The notes: generated by a model from the letters alone, not told the origin. A stretch of 64,000 nucleotides of DNA from Hyphomicrobiaceae bacterium (GCA_022844225.1 JALHMC010000008.1:53667-117666), one strand, 5' to 3'. Numbered from the stretch's first letter, positions 1-9,009 are shown. Translations and numbers: made by a program.

Positions 1-329
1 ACACCCGTGCTGTCGATGATCTCGCCGAGCAGCACCGCACGTCCATCGCCAAGTTGTGGAACGAACCCTCCGAACTGATGGCCGGCGTAGGCCTGGGCGA
101 TCGGCTCGCTGCCTTGGGCGACGCGGTTACCGGCAAGGATCTCGACGCCGTCCGGGGCCTCGAGACGAGCTGGATCTAGACCGAGTTCGCGCGCGAGCGC
201 GACGTTCAGTTTGATCAGACGCGGGGCCGCGACAGGCGTCGGCGGCAGACGCGCGAAGAAGCGGTCGGGGAGCCGCACGTAGCTGTTGTCGAAGGCAAAG
301 GGCGCATCGTCCGTCGGCGCTAATGTCAT
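1..329 (-). CDS. selO: Protein adenylyltransferase SelO (YdiU/UPF0061), N-terminal part, cut by the window edge
   Basis: The reverse strand from the ATG at 329 gives 109 codons that run off the left end. Around residues 80-105 it reads [19 protein letters not shown], the N-terminal signature of the SelO/YdiU pseudokinase family. Characterised members transfer AMP from ATP to Ser/Thr/Tyr of target proteins and are linked to redox homeostasis. The kinase core and the C-terminal Cys or Sec residue lie outside the window, so it cannot be seen whether this copy carries Cys or Sec. It is divergent from the CoA-transferase that starts at 504. The family call is secure; activity is inferred. Confidence 0.9.
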   Translation of the reverse strand, partial: MTLAPTDDAPFAFDNSYVRLPDRFFARLPPTPVAAPRLIKLNVALARELGLDPARLEAPDGVEILAGNRVAQGSEPIAQAYAGHQFGGFVPQLGDGRAVLLGEIIDSTG

Positions 330-503
330 CGGGCGCTTCCTGCGGGTTCGTTCGGCATGATCTCAAGGCTCATATCGAGCCTTGACGGGGCCACGGCAAG
401 GGGGCCGAGGGGTGTGGGCGAGATCAGCTTGCCTTCCGTTGCCGTCGCTGTCAGCCTTCTGGTGCAGATCATAGTCGGCACGCTATTCAACGGGAGTGCA
501 ACC

Positions 504-1733
504 ATGAGCGTCGGCATCGAACTCGATTGCCTAGAAGGCATCCGTGTCGTGGATTTTACGCAGTTCGAGGCAGGCCCCTCGTGCACCGAAAGCCTCGCCT
601 GGCTGGGAGCCGAGGTTGTCAAGATCGAGAACCCTGGGCTCGGCGATCCGGGCCGGCGCCTCCAGAAGGGCAAGCCCGACAACGACCCGTGGTATTTTCA
701 CCAGTACAATGCCAACAAAAAATCACTGACGCTGAACCTCAAGTCCGCTCGCGGAAAGGAGATCGTGCGCGATCTCATCCGAAAGGCCGACGTCATGGTC
801 GAGAACATGGCGCCGGGCACGATCGAGCGGCTGGGCCTCGGCTATGATGACGTCAAGAAGATCAACCCGGGCATCATCTACTGTCAGATCAAGGGGTTCG
901 GTACCGGAAGTCCATATGAGACGAGCCTCGCGTTCGACATGATCGCGCAGGCGGCCGGAGGCACGTTCAGCGTCACGGGTGATGGCGACAGGCCGCCCGT
1001 GAAGCCGGGTCCATCGCTCGGCGATACGGGCACCGGCATGTTGATGGCGATCTCGATTCTGGGCGCGCTTTTCAAGCGGCAGAAGACCGGCGAGGGTCGT
1101 CGCCTGCAAGTGGCAATGCAGGATGCGATGATCCACTACATGCGCGTGCCGTTCTCACGCACACAGGCGACGGGCAAGGCCGTTCCGCGCGAAGGCTCCA
1201 GCCGCTCGTCTCCAAACGGCCTCGTACCGAATGCGCTCTATCCCTGTAAGCCGGGTGGACCTAACGACTATGTCTACGTCTTCTGCAGCCGCGCCAATCC
1301 GGAGCACTGGCAGCGGCTGCTCAAGGTCATGGGCCGCGAGGATTTGGCCGGCGATCCGCGCTTCGATACACAGGCCGCGCGCGCCGAGCGGCCGGCCGAG
1401 GTCGATGCGCTGATTGCCGAATGGACCCGCAATCACACCAAGGAAGAGGCGATGAAACTAATCGGCGCGGCTAGCGTGCCGGCTGGCGCCGTGTTCGACA
1501 CCTTGGAACTCATGAACGATCCGTCCCTCGCCGAGCGCGGCATCATGCAGACGATTGATCATCCCACGACGGGCAAGGTTAAAATGCCCGCTTGGCCCGT
1601 TCGCTTCGACGGCGCGCCAATCCAGGTGAAGCCGTCGCCCACCCTCGGCCAGAATGTGGATGACGTGCTTAGTTCTTGGCTCGGGATGGACCCCAAGACC
1701 GTCGCAGCGCTACGCGAGGAAGGGATCGTTTGA
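504..1733 (+). CDS. CaiB/BaiF family (family III) CoA-transferase
   Basis: The protein has 409 aa, normal for the formyl-CoA transferase family. These enzymes move CoA between carboxylic acids through an aspartyl-CoA anhydride. The N-terminus reads GIRVVDFTQFEAGPSC, followed by GAEVVKIENP, both family hallmarks. The nucleophile is probably Asp145 in AFDMIAQAAGG. The frame is open from 357, but I place the start at 504 because GGGAG precedes that ATG and the conserved domain begins there. It leads a three-gene unit with the proteins at 1784 and 2884 (gaps of 50 and 23 nt). The substrate is unknown; the link to a selenoprotein suggests a redox or thiol-related acid, which is inference. Confidence 0.85.
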   Translation: MSVGIELDCLEGIRVVDFTQFEAGPSCTESLAWLGAEVVKIENPGLGDPGRRLQKGKPDNDPWYFHQYNANKKSLTLNLKSARGKEIVRDLIRKADVMVENMAPGTIERLGLGYDDVKKINPGIIYCQIKGFGTGSPYETSLAFDMIAQAAGGTFSVTGDGDRPPVKPGPSLGDTGTGMLMAISILGALFKRQKTGEGRRLQVAMQDAMIHYMRVPFSRTQATGKAVPREGSSRSSPNGLVPNALYPCKPGGPNDYVYVFCSRANPEHWQRLLKVMGREDLAGDPRFDTQAARAERPAEVDALIAEWTRNHTKEEAMKLIGAASVPAGAVFDTLELMNDPSLAERGIMQTIDHPTTGKVKMPAWPVRFDGAPIQVKPSPTLGQNVDDVLSSWLGMDPKTVAALREEGIV

Positions 1734-1783
1734 TCACGAATTGAGACGGTTTGGGGAGCTGCGAGCTGCAGGAGCCAACGACA

Positions 1784-2860
1784 ATGCCTCTCGACACCGC
1801 CCGCGTTCACGAAGTCCCGGACGATCTGCTCGCGGCAATCGACTACTGCTACGAGCGGGGCTGGACGGACGGTTTGCCCGTCGTGCCTCCCGTGGTCGAA
1901 CGCGTGGACGCCATGCTGCGGTACGAGGGCCGGCCCGCCGAGACCGTGATCGCCAAACATCCGGCTACAGGACTCGAACTCTCCGTCCACGCGGCCGCGG
2001 TCAATGCAGTCATGGCCGGGTGTCTGCCCGAGTATCTGCCGGTGTTGATCGCTGCTTGCGAGGCGATGAACCAGCCCGACTTCAACTTCCACGGCTCCAC
2101 GGCGAGCACGGGGGGATCGGCACCTTTGCTGATCGTGAGTGGACCTGCGGCCGACGAAATCGGCATGAATGGTGACGTCAATCTGTTCGGACCCGGCAAT
2201 CGCGCCAACGCCACCATCGGCCGCGCCGTAAGACTCATCCTGCGCAATGTCTTCCAGATGATGCCCGGCATTTCGGACAAGTCGACCCAGGGCAATCCAG
2301 GCAAGTACAGTTTCTGCATCGCGGAGCGGTCACGCGGCAACCCGTGGCCGCTGCTCTGCGAGACGCAGGGCTATCCGCAGGGCGTGTCGAGTGTCACGGT
2401 TTTTGCCGGTGGCGGCTTCTGTAACGTCGAGAACCACGGCGGCAATACGCCGGAGCAGGTGCTCGGCTCCGTGGCGGACGCGATGGCAAACTATGGCGCG
2501 ATCACGCTCGGCCAAAGCGTCGTGATCCTGGCGCCGGAGCACATGAAGATCGTGGCCGATGCCGGGTGGAGCCGACAGGACGCCCAGGCGTTTCTGTTTG
2601 CCGAGGCCAAGCGCTCCGTGGAAGGGATGCGTAGCGTCGGCAAGTATCGCGACAGCGAGTATGAGAAGCAGCACGGTGCCGAGGCCCACGCGCTGATCGA
2701 GGACGGGTTCATTCACCGCGGCCTCTCACCGGACGACATCCTGATCACGCTCGGGGGCGGCGACGCGGGCGGCCACTCCTGTTTTATCCCATCTTGGAGC
2801 CGGGGACGCGGCTCGATCATGCAGCATAAGCCGATCGGCGTATGCATCGACTGCACCTGA
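1784..2860 (+). CDS. Unrecognised conserved-looking protein, partner of the UGSC selenoprotein, with a C-terminal CxxC tail
   Basis: The protein has 358 aa from the ATG at 1784, which follows AGGAG; an in-frame GTG/TTG-type start at 1751 has no such support. I cannot assign an established family. Visible features are an N-terminal GWTDGLPVVPPVVERV block, a Gly/Ser-rich HGSTASTGGSAPLLI segment, a GGGFCNVENHGGNT segment, and a last stretch of GVCIDCT that places CxxC two residues from the end. No signal peptide or membrane segment is apparent, so it is probably cytoplasmic. A terminal CxxC is typical of proteins that pass electrons to or from a partner thiol or selenol. The partner is probably the downstream gene, 23 nt away. 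Function is unknown. Confidence 0.8.
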   Translation: MPLDTARVHEVPDDLLAAIDYCYERGWTDGLPVVPPVVERVDAMLRYEGRPAETVIAKHPATGLELSVHAAAVNAVMAGCLPEYLPVLIAACEAMNQPDFNFHGSTASTGGSAPLLIVSGPAADEIGMNGDVNLFGPGNRANATIGRAVRLILRNVFQMMPGISDKSTQGNPGKYSFCIAERSRGNPWPLLCETQGYPQGVSSVTVFAGGGFCNVENHGGNTPEQVLGSVADAMANYGAITLGQSVVILAPEHMKIVADAGWSRQDAQAFLFAEAKRSVEGMRSVGKYRDSEYEKQHGAEAHALIEDGFIHRGLSPDDILITLGGGDAGGHSCFIPSWSRGRGSIMQHKPIGVCIDCT

Positions 2861-2883
2861 ACTTAACGGAAGGACGAGCCACG

Positions 2884-3405
2884 ATGCGCCTCTACGATCC
2901 TACGTCCTCGGCACAGAAGCGGACGATGCGTCGCGCGCCGCCGCTCGCGAGCCTCGATGGTAAAGCCATCGGCGTTCTGGAGAACGGCAAGCTCAACGCG
3001 GCGGAAATGCTGGACGAGGTTGCACGACTTTTCGTCGAGCGGCATGGGTGCACCATCCGCGCCGTCTACTCGAAGAGCAATGCCAGCGCACCAGCCCCCA
3101 AAGAGACGCTGACCAAGGCTGCGGGCGAGGTCGACTTCATCATCACCGGCCTCGGCGATTGAGGGTCCTGCTCAACGTGCAGTTTGCACGACGGATTGAC
3201 ATTCGAACAACTCGGCAAACGGGCGGTGGTGCTGTGCACCGAGCCGTTCGAGGTGACGGCCAAGAATATCGCGCGCGTTCTCGGACGGCCAGACTACCCA
3301 TTCCTGCTGGTGAAGCATCCGATCGGAAGCTGCACGCTTCCTGAACTGAAAGACCGGGCAGAGGTCGCCTACCGTCAGGCACTTGCGATCCTGCTGGACG
3401 GCTGA
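2884..3405 (+). CDS. UGSC family selenoprotein (UGA at 3160-3162 read as selenocysteine)
   Basis: The ATG at 2884 has a good Shine-Dalgarno (GGAAGGA). The frame meets TGA at codon 93 and then stays open for 81 codons to a TGA at 3405. Reading the TGA as Sec gives GLGD-U-GSCSTCSLHDGLTFE, the diagnostic motif of UGSC-family (seleno)proteins, which resemble the selenoprotein B subunit of glycine-type reductases. The sequence after the TGA is clearly coding (AVVLCTEPFEVTAKNIARVL, ending LAILLDG). Total 173 aa. A hairpin at 3176-3190 fits a bacterial SECIS. The product is probably a small cytoplasmic redox protein whose Sec pairs with nearby Cys96 or Cys99. Substrate unknown. It requires SelA/SelB/SelC/SelD, none of which are in this window. 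Confidence 0.85.
3160..3190 (+). promoter_or_regulatory. Sec UGA codon and candidate bacterial SECIS hairpin
   Basis: The TGA at 3160-3162 is followed by a perfect 6-bp stem, CGTGCA (3176-3181) with TGCACG (3185-3190), closed by a GTT loop (3182-3184). The loop lies 19 nt after the UGA. Known bacterial SECIS elements place the apical loop about 16-37 nt after the UGA and have a G in the first two loop positions; both conditions hold. TCC/GGA may extend the stem across an internal loop. The hairpin would recruit SelB with Sec-tRNA. Confidence 0.75.
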
Positions 3406-3419
3406 GTGGAATGGTGTCG

Positions 3420-4202
3420 TCAGATCCGCCAACCTGAGTGGACCGCTGCAACGCCGCCGGTGAGGTTGCGGTAGCTGACCCGCTCGAAGCGTGCGGATCG
3501 GATCATGTCGGCAAAGGCGTCCTGCTTCGGGAAGCGGCGGATGCTTTCGACAAGATATCGGTAAGGCTCGCTTGCGCCGGCAGCGAGCTGGCCCAGGCGG
3601 GGGATCGCCTCGAATGAGAAGAGGTCGTAAAGGCGATCGAGCATCGGCACGTCCACGTGGCTGAATTCGAGTACGAGTAACCGGCCGCCCGGACGCAGGA
3701 CCCGGTACATCTCGGCCAGCGCACGGTCGATGTGCGTCACGTTCCGGATGCCGAACGCGATCGTGACGGCATCGAACGAGCGATCCGCGAAGGGCAGCAT
3801 CTCTGCGTTGCCCTCGACGAGCGAGATCCGATCGGACAATCCCGCAGCCTCGACCTTGCCGCGACCGACGTCCAGCATTTCGCGGCTGATGTCGCAGATC
3901 GCCGCTGAGGTGCCCGCCCCTCCCGCGCGCACGATACGCATGGCGACGTCTCCGGTACCACCTGCCAGATCGAGCACACGAAACGGCTCGGCGGAGCGCG
4001 GCGGATTGAGAGCGACGACCAGATCATCCTTCCAAAGCCGATGCAGACCGCCGGACATCAGGTCATTCATCAGGTCGTAACGCTCGGCGACCGTGGCGAA
4101 GACCTCGTTGACGAGGCCCTGCCGCTCTTTCGGGTCGACCGGTCGAAAGCCGAAGCTCGCGGACGTGTCGGTCATCGGACCAGTATCGGGCTCTTTGGAC
4201 AT
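3420..4202 (-). CDS. ubiE: Bifunctional demethylmenaquinone / 2-methoxy-6-polyprenyl-1,4-benzoquinol methyltransferase UbiE
   Basis: The protein has 260 aa, close to the usual 250. It is a class I SAM-dependent C-methyltransferase of ubiquinone and menaquinone synthesis. Motif I reads [15 protein letters not shown]. The family signatures [32 protein letters not shown] and [16 protein letters not shown] are all present. The start at 4202 is the first ATG; a second in-frame ATG at 4175 is equally possible because neither has a strong ribosome site. The gene ends 14 nt from the selenoprotein gene on the other strand. Confidence in the function is high. Confidence 0.95.
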   Translation of the reverse strand: MSKEPDTGPMTDTSASFGFRPVDPKERQGLVNEVFATVAERYDLMNDLMSGGLHRLWKDDLVVALNPPRSAEPFRVLDLAGGTGDVAMRIVRAGGAGTSAAICDISREMLDVGRGKVEAAGLSDRISLVEGNAEMLPFADRSFDAVTIAFGIRNVTHIDRALAEMYRVLRPGGRLLVLEFSHVDVPMLDRLYDLFSFEAIPRLGQLAAGASEPYRYLVESIRRFPKQDAFADMIRSARFERVSYRNLTGGVAAVHSGWRI

Positions 4203-4369
4203 CCTGACAGTCTACAAGATCGAGACCGTCGCGCGCCAATGACGATATGCCGCCCTGCAAGCGGCGTGGCCGCCATGCCCACGGCGCATTCGCGGTTCAA
4301 AGGTCATCAGGCTTGCCGCATGCCCGTTTCCGGCTGTAGCTCCCATTTGGAACGCGAGCCGAGGGCGCA

Positions 4370-6229
4370 ATGGACAAGAACTATCTGCTTCAGGCGGTCG
4401 TACTGTTGGCGGCGGCGGCAGTCGCAGCCCCTCTCGCGAGGGTAGCGAATGTCGGATCGGTTTTGGGCTATCTCGCGGCCGGCGTACTGATCGGTCCGCA
4501 TGCTCTCGGGTTTTTCACCCACGTTGAAAGTATTCTGCACGTTGCCGAACTCGGCATCGTTTTTCTTCTGTTCCTGATCGGGCTTGAATTGCGTCCGCTT
4601 CGGATCTGGACGATGCGGCGCACCATCCTGGGAGCTGGCGGAGTGCAGGTCCTAGCGACGGGCCTTCTCCTCGGCATCGTCGCTGCGATGCTGTTCACCA
4701 CCCCTCCCGTGGCTGCTGTCGTCGGTCTGGCACTTGCCATGTCATCGACCGCTTTCGTGTTGCAGGCGCTCGAGGAGCGCAAAGAGCTGTCGCAGAAGCA
4801 CGGGCGACTGGCCTTCTCGATTCTGCTTTTTCAGGACCTCGCGGCCATTCCTTTGATCGCCGTCGTGCCGCTGATGGCCGTGCGCGGTGCCACCGACGCG
4901 ACACAGTCTGCGATCGCCATCGCGACAGCATTGGGAACCATCGCTGCCGTCATCCTCGCCGGCCAGTTCCTCCTCAACCGCATCTACAAGATGGTTGCGG
5001 CATCGGGCGTTCGAGAGGCCATGACCGCCACGGCGCTCATGACGGTGATCGGCGTGGCGGTATTGATGCAGCCCGCAGGCCTATCGGCGGCGCTCGGCGC
5101 CTTCATCGCCGGCGCTATGCTCGCCGACAGCGCCTACCGTCATCAGATCGAGGCTGATATACAGCCTTTCGAAGGTCTGCTGCTCGGCCTCTTCTTCACG
5201 GCGATCGGCATGTCGCTCGACCTATCGCTGTTGAGTCGGGAATGGCGCCTTATCGCGGCGCTGGTCATCGGACTTGTCGCGATCAAGATGGTCGTACTTT
5301 TTGTCGTGGGGCGCGTGAATGGACTGGCGACCCGGCAGGCGCGGCGGCTCGCGATTGCTCTCGCCCAGGGAGGCGAGTTCGCCTTCGTGATTCTGGGGCT
5401 GGTCACCGGTGCGCACCTGCTCGCCGAGACGACCGCCAACCTGATGTCGGTGGTCGTGACGTTATCCATGGCTGTCACGCCGATCCTTCTCCTCGCCGAC
5501 GACTGGTTGGTCAAGGTGAACGGGAAATCGCTCGTACCCGACTACGACGCGCCACCTCCGTCGGAAGGGCGAGTCGTGATCGCCGGCCTCGGGCGGTTCG
5601 GCCAGATCATGGCCCGAATCCTACGCGCGCGGGGCATCCCGTTCACCGCCCTGGATATCAGCCCCGACCAGATCGAGCTTGTCCGCCGCTTCGGTGCGGA
5701 GGGTTATTATGGAGACGCCAGTCGCCTCGACATCCTGGAGGCTGCTCAGACGGCAAAAGCGCGGGCGTTCGTCCTGGCAATCGACGACGTGGAAGCTTCT
5801 CTGCGAACGGCCGAGATAGTTAGGCGCCATTTTCCGCACGTGCCGATTTACGCCCGCGCCCGCAACCGACAGCATGTGCACAAGCTGATGGACCTGGGCG
5901 TCCAGGAAATGCGCCGCGAGACGTTTCTGGCAGCCATCGAGTTGACGCGTGACCTGCTCGAGGGGCTCGGCATGCGCGAGGCGGAGGCTAGACGCCTGAC
6001 TGAGACGTTTGCTGCGCTGGATCGCAAACGCCTCTACGACGACTACGAGCACGCCAGCGACCGGCAGAAACTCGAGCTGAACGCCCGACGTTTCGCCGAG
6101 GAGCTCGAGGAACTCTTCCGGGACGACGCCGAGGAGGCCGAGCGGATCGCGGAGGGGCAAGTGCCGGCGAAAGCCGATGCACGCCCCCGGCGAGCTTCTT
6201 TCGAGGCCGATACCACCAAGGCCTCATGA
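4370..6229 (+). CDS. CPA2 family monovalent cation:proton antiporter with TrkA-N (RCK) domain, KefB/KefC type
   Basis: The protein has 619 aa. Residues 1 to about 385 are a chain of 12-13 hydrophobic segments in the Na+/H+ exchanger fold (ALAMSSTAFVLQALEE, AALGAFIAGAMLADS, ALAQGGEFAFVILG). Residues 399-515 are a Rossmann TrkA-N domain with the nucleotide loop GLGRFG near 404, followed by a charged Glu/Arg-rich tail. Members extrude K+ or Na+ in exchange for protons and are gated by nucleotide or glutathione adducts. The sequence does not show whether this one has a KefF-like partner; none is adjacent. It sits in the inner membrane and is transcribed alone, divergent from ubiE. Confidence 0.9.
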   Translation: MDKNYLLQAVVLLAAAAVAAPLARVANVGSVLGYLAAGVLIGPHALGFFTHVESILHVAELGIVFLLFLIGLELRPLRIWTMRRTILGAGGVQVLATGLLLGIVAAMLFTTPPVAAVVGLALAMSSTAFVLQALEERKELSQKHGRLAFSILLFQDLAAIPLIAVVPLMAVRGATDATQSAIAIATALGTIAAVILAGQFLLNRIYKMVAASGVREAMTATALMTVIGVAVLMQPAGLSAALGAFIAGAMLADSAYRHQIEADIQPFEGLLLGLFFTAIGMSLDLSLLSREWRLIAALVIGLVAIKMVVLFVVGRVNGLATRQARRLAIALAQGGEFAFVILGLVTGAHLLAETTANLMSVVVTLSMAVTPILLLADDWLVKVNGKSLVPDYDAPPPSEGRVVIAGLGRFGQIMARILRARGIPFTALDISPDQIELVRRFGAEGYYGDASRLDILEAAQTAKARAFVLAIDDVEASLRTAEIVRRHFPHVPIYARARNRQHVHKLMDLGVQEMRRETFLAAIELTRDLLEGLGMREAEARRLTETFAALDRKRLYDDYEHASDRQKLELNARRFAEELEELFRDDAEEAERIAEGQVPAKADARPRRASFEADTTKAS

Positions 6230-6262
6230 GTGAGGCTTGGCGACGCTTGGAGACGGCTCGGC

Positions 6263-7051
6263 TCAGTACGTCTTCGCCGTCACCCGATCTGACTCGCCCC
6301 GCGTCTCCTTGACCATGTTGGTCGCAGCGACGGTCAGCGAGCGGGCATCGTTCATCAGCGTGACGAAATTGTAGCCCTGCTCGAACCGCTTCTTGGCCGT
6401 GGCTGGGCCGTCCGTATGCACACCGGCGATCAGGCCCTTCGAGCGAGTCACCTTGGCAATCTGCTCAATGGCCGCGATGACTTCGGGGTCGGACGGATCG
6501 AGCGTCGGCGGCTTGCCCATCGCCATGGAAAGATCCGACGGACCGACGTAGACGCCGTCGAGCCCCTTCACCGAGAGGATCTCGTCGAGGTTCTTCAGGC
6601 CCGCCCGTGTCTCGATCATAGCGAGCAGCACCACCTCTTCGTTGGCGCCTTGCCAGTAATCGGCGCCGGCATACTGGACGGCGCGGTTCGGACCCATGGA
6701 GCGCGTGCCGATCGGCGGGTAGCGGCCGTACGAGACAAACTGTTCCGCTTCGGCCTTGGTATTGATCATGGGGCAGATCAACCCGTAGCTGCCCGCGTCG
6801 AGCAGCTTCATGATGATGGCCGCATCGTTCCAGGGCACACGGCACAGAGGCACCACGTCGGTGGTCGAGATGGCCTGCAACATCCCGAGCGCTGACGGGA
6901 AATCCACCGGGCCATGTTGCAGATCGATGGTGACGCTGTCCCAGCCGCAGTGGGCATAGATCTCGGCAGCGTAAGAACTTGGGATGGCCGACCAGCCATT
7001 GATGATGCGGCCGCCGTCCTTGGCGATTTGGCGGAGCTTGTTCTTGCGCAT
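6263..7051 (-). CDS. HpcH/HpaI family aldolase (4-hydroxy-2-oxoheptanedioate aldolase-like)
   Basis: The protein has 262 aa from the ATG at 7051, preceded by GAGGA; the upstream extension to 7225 has no conserved sequence. It is a class II pyruvate aldolase of TIM-barrel fold, cleaving 2-keto-4-hydroxy acids to pyruvate plus an aldehyde. The motifs are DSVTIDLQHGPVDF (metal and substrate region), LLDAGSYGLICPMINTKAEAEQFV, MIETRAGLKNLDEIL and GLDGVYVGPSDLSMAMG. The tail end near the antiporter is 33 nt away and converges with it. The real substrate cannot be read from sequence; neighbours offer no catabolic context. Confidence 0.88.
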   Translation of the reverse strand: MRKNKLRQIAKDGGRIINGWSAIPSSYAAEIYAHCGWDSVTIDLQHGPVDFPSALGMLQAISTTDVVPLCRVPWNDAAIIMKLLDAGSYGLICPMINTKAEAEQFVSYGRYPPIGTRSMGPNRAVQYAGADYWQGANEEVVLLAMIETRAGLKNLDEILSVKGLDGVYVGPSDLSMAMGKPPTLDPSDPEVIAAIEQIAKVTRSKGLIAGVHTDGPATAKKRFEQGYNFVTLMNDARSLTVAATNMVKETRGESDRVTAKTY

Positions 7052-7160
7052 GGGGTTTCCTCGAAGGCGCTTGACGTGGGGCAGCCGTAACGGCGCTCCA
7101 TCCATCCGAGCTAAGCAGAGTTGGCGTGACCTGCCAACGAGCGCGTGACTATGCTTGTCC

Positions 7161-7236
7161 TTGACCTGGGTTGAACAACTAAATACGTTTTGACTTGGTA
7201 CTGGACTGCGGCCGGCGAAATTCATCCGGCGAAATT
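7161..7236. promoter_or_regulatory. Divergent intergenic region with a promoter-like pair and an 11-bp direct repeat
   Basis: The 299-nt gap 7052-7350 separates the aldolase from the TPR gene. On the plus strand TTGACC (7161-7166) and TACGTT (7184-7189) are 17 nt apart, a weak sigma-70-like match. Downstream, CCGGCGAAATT occurs twice, at 7212-7222 and 7226-7236 (14-bp period), which could bind a regulator. No RNA gene was recognised here. Confidence 0.3.
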
Positions 7237-7350
7237 ATTCGATCATACTGGGTGTCGGCACTTGAATGCGTCGGTCCCGCGGCTTGTATCGCAATCGTCT
7301 CGTGTAAGTGTGGATCAACAATACTTAGTCATGCCGGGAGATATGTTCCC

Positions 7351-8940
7351 ATGCGGCGTCTGATATTATGGCCTTCGGCAGTGGCAGTAGCAGGGCTTGC
7401 TCTGGCCACTCTGGCAAGCGGCCAGTCCCGAGACAACCAACTCGGAAAGGTGGAATTCGAGACCTCGTGCACGCCCGCTGCACAGGCTCAATTCAACCGG
7501 GCCATGCTTTACCAGCATTCGTTCTGGTATCGAGCGTCACAAAGGGCGTTCGAGGAGGTTCTCAAGACAGATCCGGCCTGCTCAATGGCGAACTGGGGCG
7601 TCGCCCTCAGTCTGCTCTGGAATCCGCACGTGCCGGCGCCGGCCAAGAACCTCGGCGAAGGCGCAGCGGCACTCGAAAAAGCGAAAGCCAATCCGCCCAA
7701 GTCGCAGCGCGAGCGCGACTACGTCGTGGCCCTGAATGAAATGTACAAGGACCACGACAAGGTCGACCATCGTACGAGAATGGCGAATTACGTCGCCGCG
7801 ATGGAGAAACTTGCCGCCACCTATCCCAAGGACGATGAGGCGCAAATCTATTATGCACTGGCACTCAACACGAGCGCGTCGCCCGCTGACAAAACGTTCG
7901 CGAACCAATTGAAGGGCGCCGCGATACTGGAGAAAATCTGGGAGCGCCTGCCCGAGCATCCCGGCGTAGCGCACTACCTGATCCACCTTTACGATTATCC
8001 GGCGATTGCGGCGAAGGGCCTCGACGCCGCACGCCGCTACGCCAAAGTGGCGCCCGACGCCCCGCACGCTTTACACATGCCGTCGCACATCTTCACCCGC
8101 GTCGGCTACTGGAAGGACTCGATACAGTCCAACGCACGGTCGTCTGAGGTTGCCAGCCAGACCAGGGATCTTCACGACCAGCTGCATGCCATGGACTATC
8201 TCGTCTACGCGCATCTCCAGCTGGGGCAGGAAAAGCAGGCAGAGGCCGTCATTGCGAAGATGAAGGCCGTGACCGGCTACACCGAGACGTTCTTTGTCGG
8301 GCCGTTCGCGATCGCGGCGTCGCCAGCTCGCTTCGCCGTCGAGCGGAACGCCTGGGCCGAGGCAGCGGCGCTCGAGGTCAAGGACAATCCCGCGGCGCAG
8401 GTCGTGGCCATGACGCACTATGCGCGCGCGCTCGGCTCTGCAAAAACAGGCAACGTGGCTGCAGCCAAGTCCGAGATCGCAAAGCTCGACGAGTTGCACA
8501 AGGCGCTGATCGAGAAGAAGGACGCCTACTGGTCAGGGCAGGTCGATATCCAGCGTCAGGTGGCTGCGGCTTGGGTCCTGCAGGCGGAAGGCAAGACGGA
8601 TGAGGCATTGAGAGCGCTCGCCACCGCCGCCGATGCTGAGGATCGCACCGACAAGCACCCGGTGACACCGGGACCTTTGGCGCCGGCCCGCGAACTCTAC
8701 GGCAATCTGTTGCTCGAACGCGGACAATCCAAGGAGGCGCTCGCCGCCTACGAGGCGACCCTGCAAAAGGAGCCGAACCGCCTGCTGGCATACGTCGGCG
8801 CGGCAAGATCCGCCGCCAAAGCCGGGGACCAAACCAAGGCTCGGAATTACTACGCCAAGGTCGTTGAACTGGCCGCCGGCGCGGATACGGTTCGCCCGGA
8901 AATCGCAGAGGCACGCAGCTTTGTCGACAAGAAGGGTTGA
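7351..8940 (+). CDS. Secreted tetratricopeptide-repeat protein
   Basis: The protein has 529 aa from the ATG at 7351 (GGGAG upstream). The first 24 residues, with hydrophobic core AVAVAGLALATLASG, look like a Sec signal peptide, so the protein is probably periplasmic. It contains TPR-like helical pairs: SFWYRASQRAFEEVLKTDPACSMANWGVAL near the N-terminus, and LLLERGQSKEALAAYEATLQ plus AKAGDQTKARNYYAKVVEL near the C-terminus. The middle contains HALHMPSHIFTRVGYW and DYLVYAHLQLGQ, seen in a widespread family of uncharacterised TPR proteins. TPRs mediate protein contacts; the partner is unknown. The gene stands alone apart from the short gene at 9010. Confidence 0.8.
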   Translation: MRRLILWPSAVAVAGLALATLASGQSRDNQLGKVEFETSCTPAAQAQFNRAMLYQHSFWYRASQRAFEEVLKTDPACSMANWGVALSLLWNPHVPAPAKNLGEGAAALEKAKANPPKSQRERDYVVALNEMYKDHDKVDHRTRMANYVAAMEKLAATYPKDDEAQIYYALALNTSASPADKTFANQLKGAAILEKIWERLPEHPGVAHYLIHLYDYPAIAAKGLDAARRYAKVAPDAPHALHMPSHIFTRVGYWKDSIQSNARSSEVASQTRDLHDQLHAMDYLVYAHLQLGQEKQAEAVIAKMKAVTGYTETFFVGPFAIAASPARFAVERNAWAEAAALEVKDNPAAQVVAMTHYARALGSAKTGNVAAAKSEIAKLDELHKALIEKKDAYWSGQVDIQRQVAAAWVLQAEGKTDEALRALATAADAEDRTDKHPVTPGPLAPARELYGNLLLERGQSKEALAAYEATLQKEPNRLLAYVGAARSAAKAGDQTKARNYYAKVVELAAGADTVRPEIAEARSFVDKKG

Positions 8941-9009
8941 TGCGATCTCTACCCGGGAGGCCCCTGCGCCTCCTGGCCATCGGTCCAAGATGCAGATGGG
9001 AGCTAGCCT

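Noticed and set aside
2842..3162. A stand-alone 106-aa protein ending at the TGA at 3160
   Set aside because: The coding pattern continues in the same frame past the TGA with a family motif and a SECIS-like hairpin, so this is the N-terminal part of the selenoprotein. The start at 2842 lies inside the upstream gene and has no ribosome site; 2884 does.
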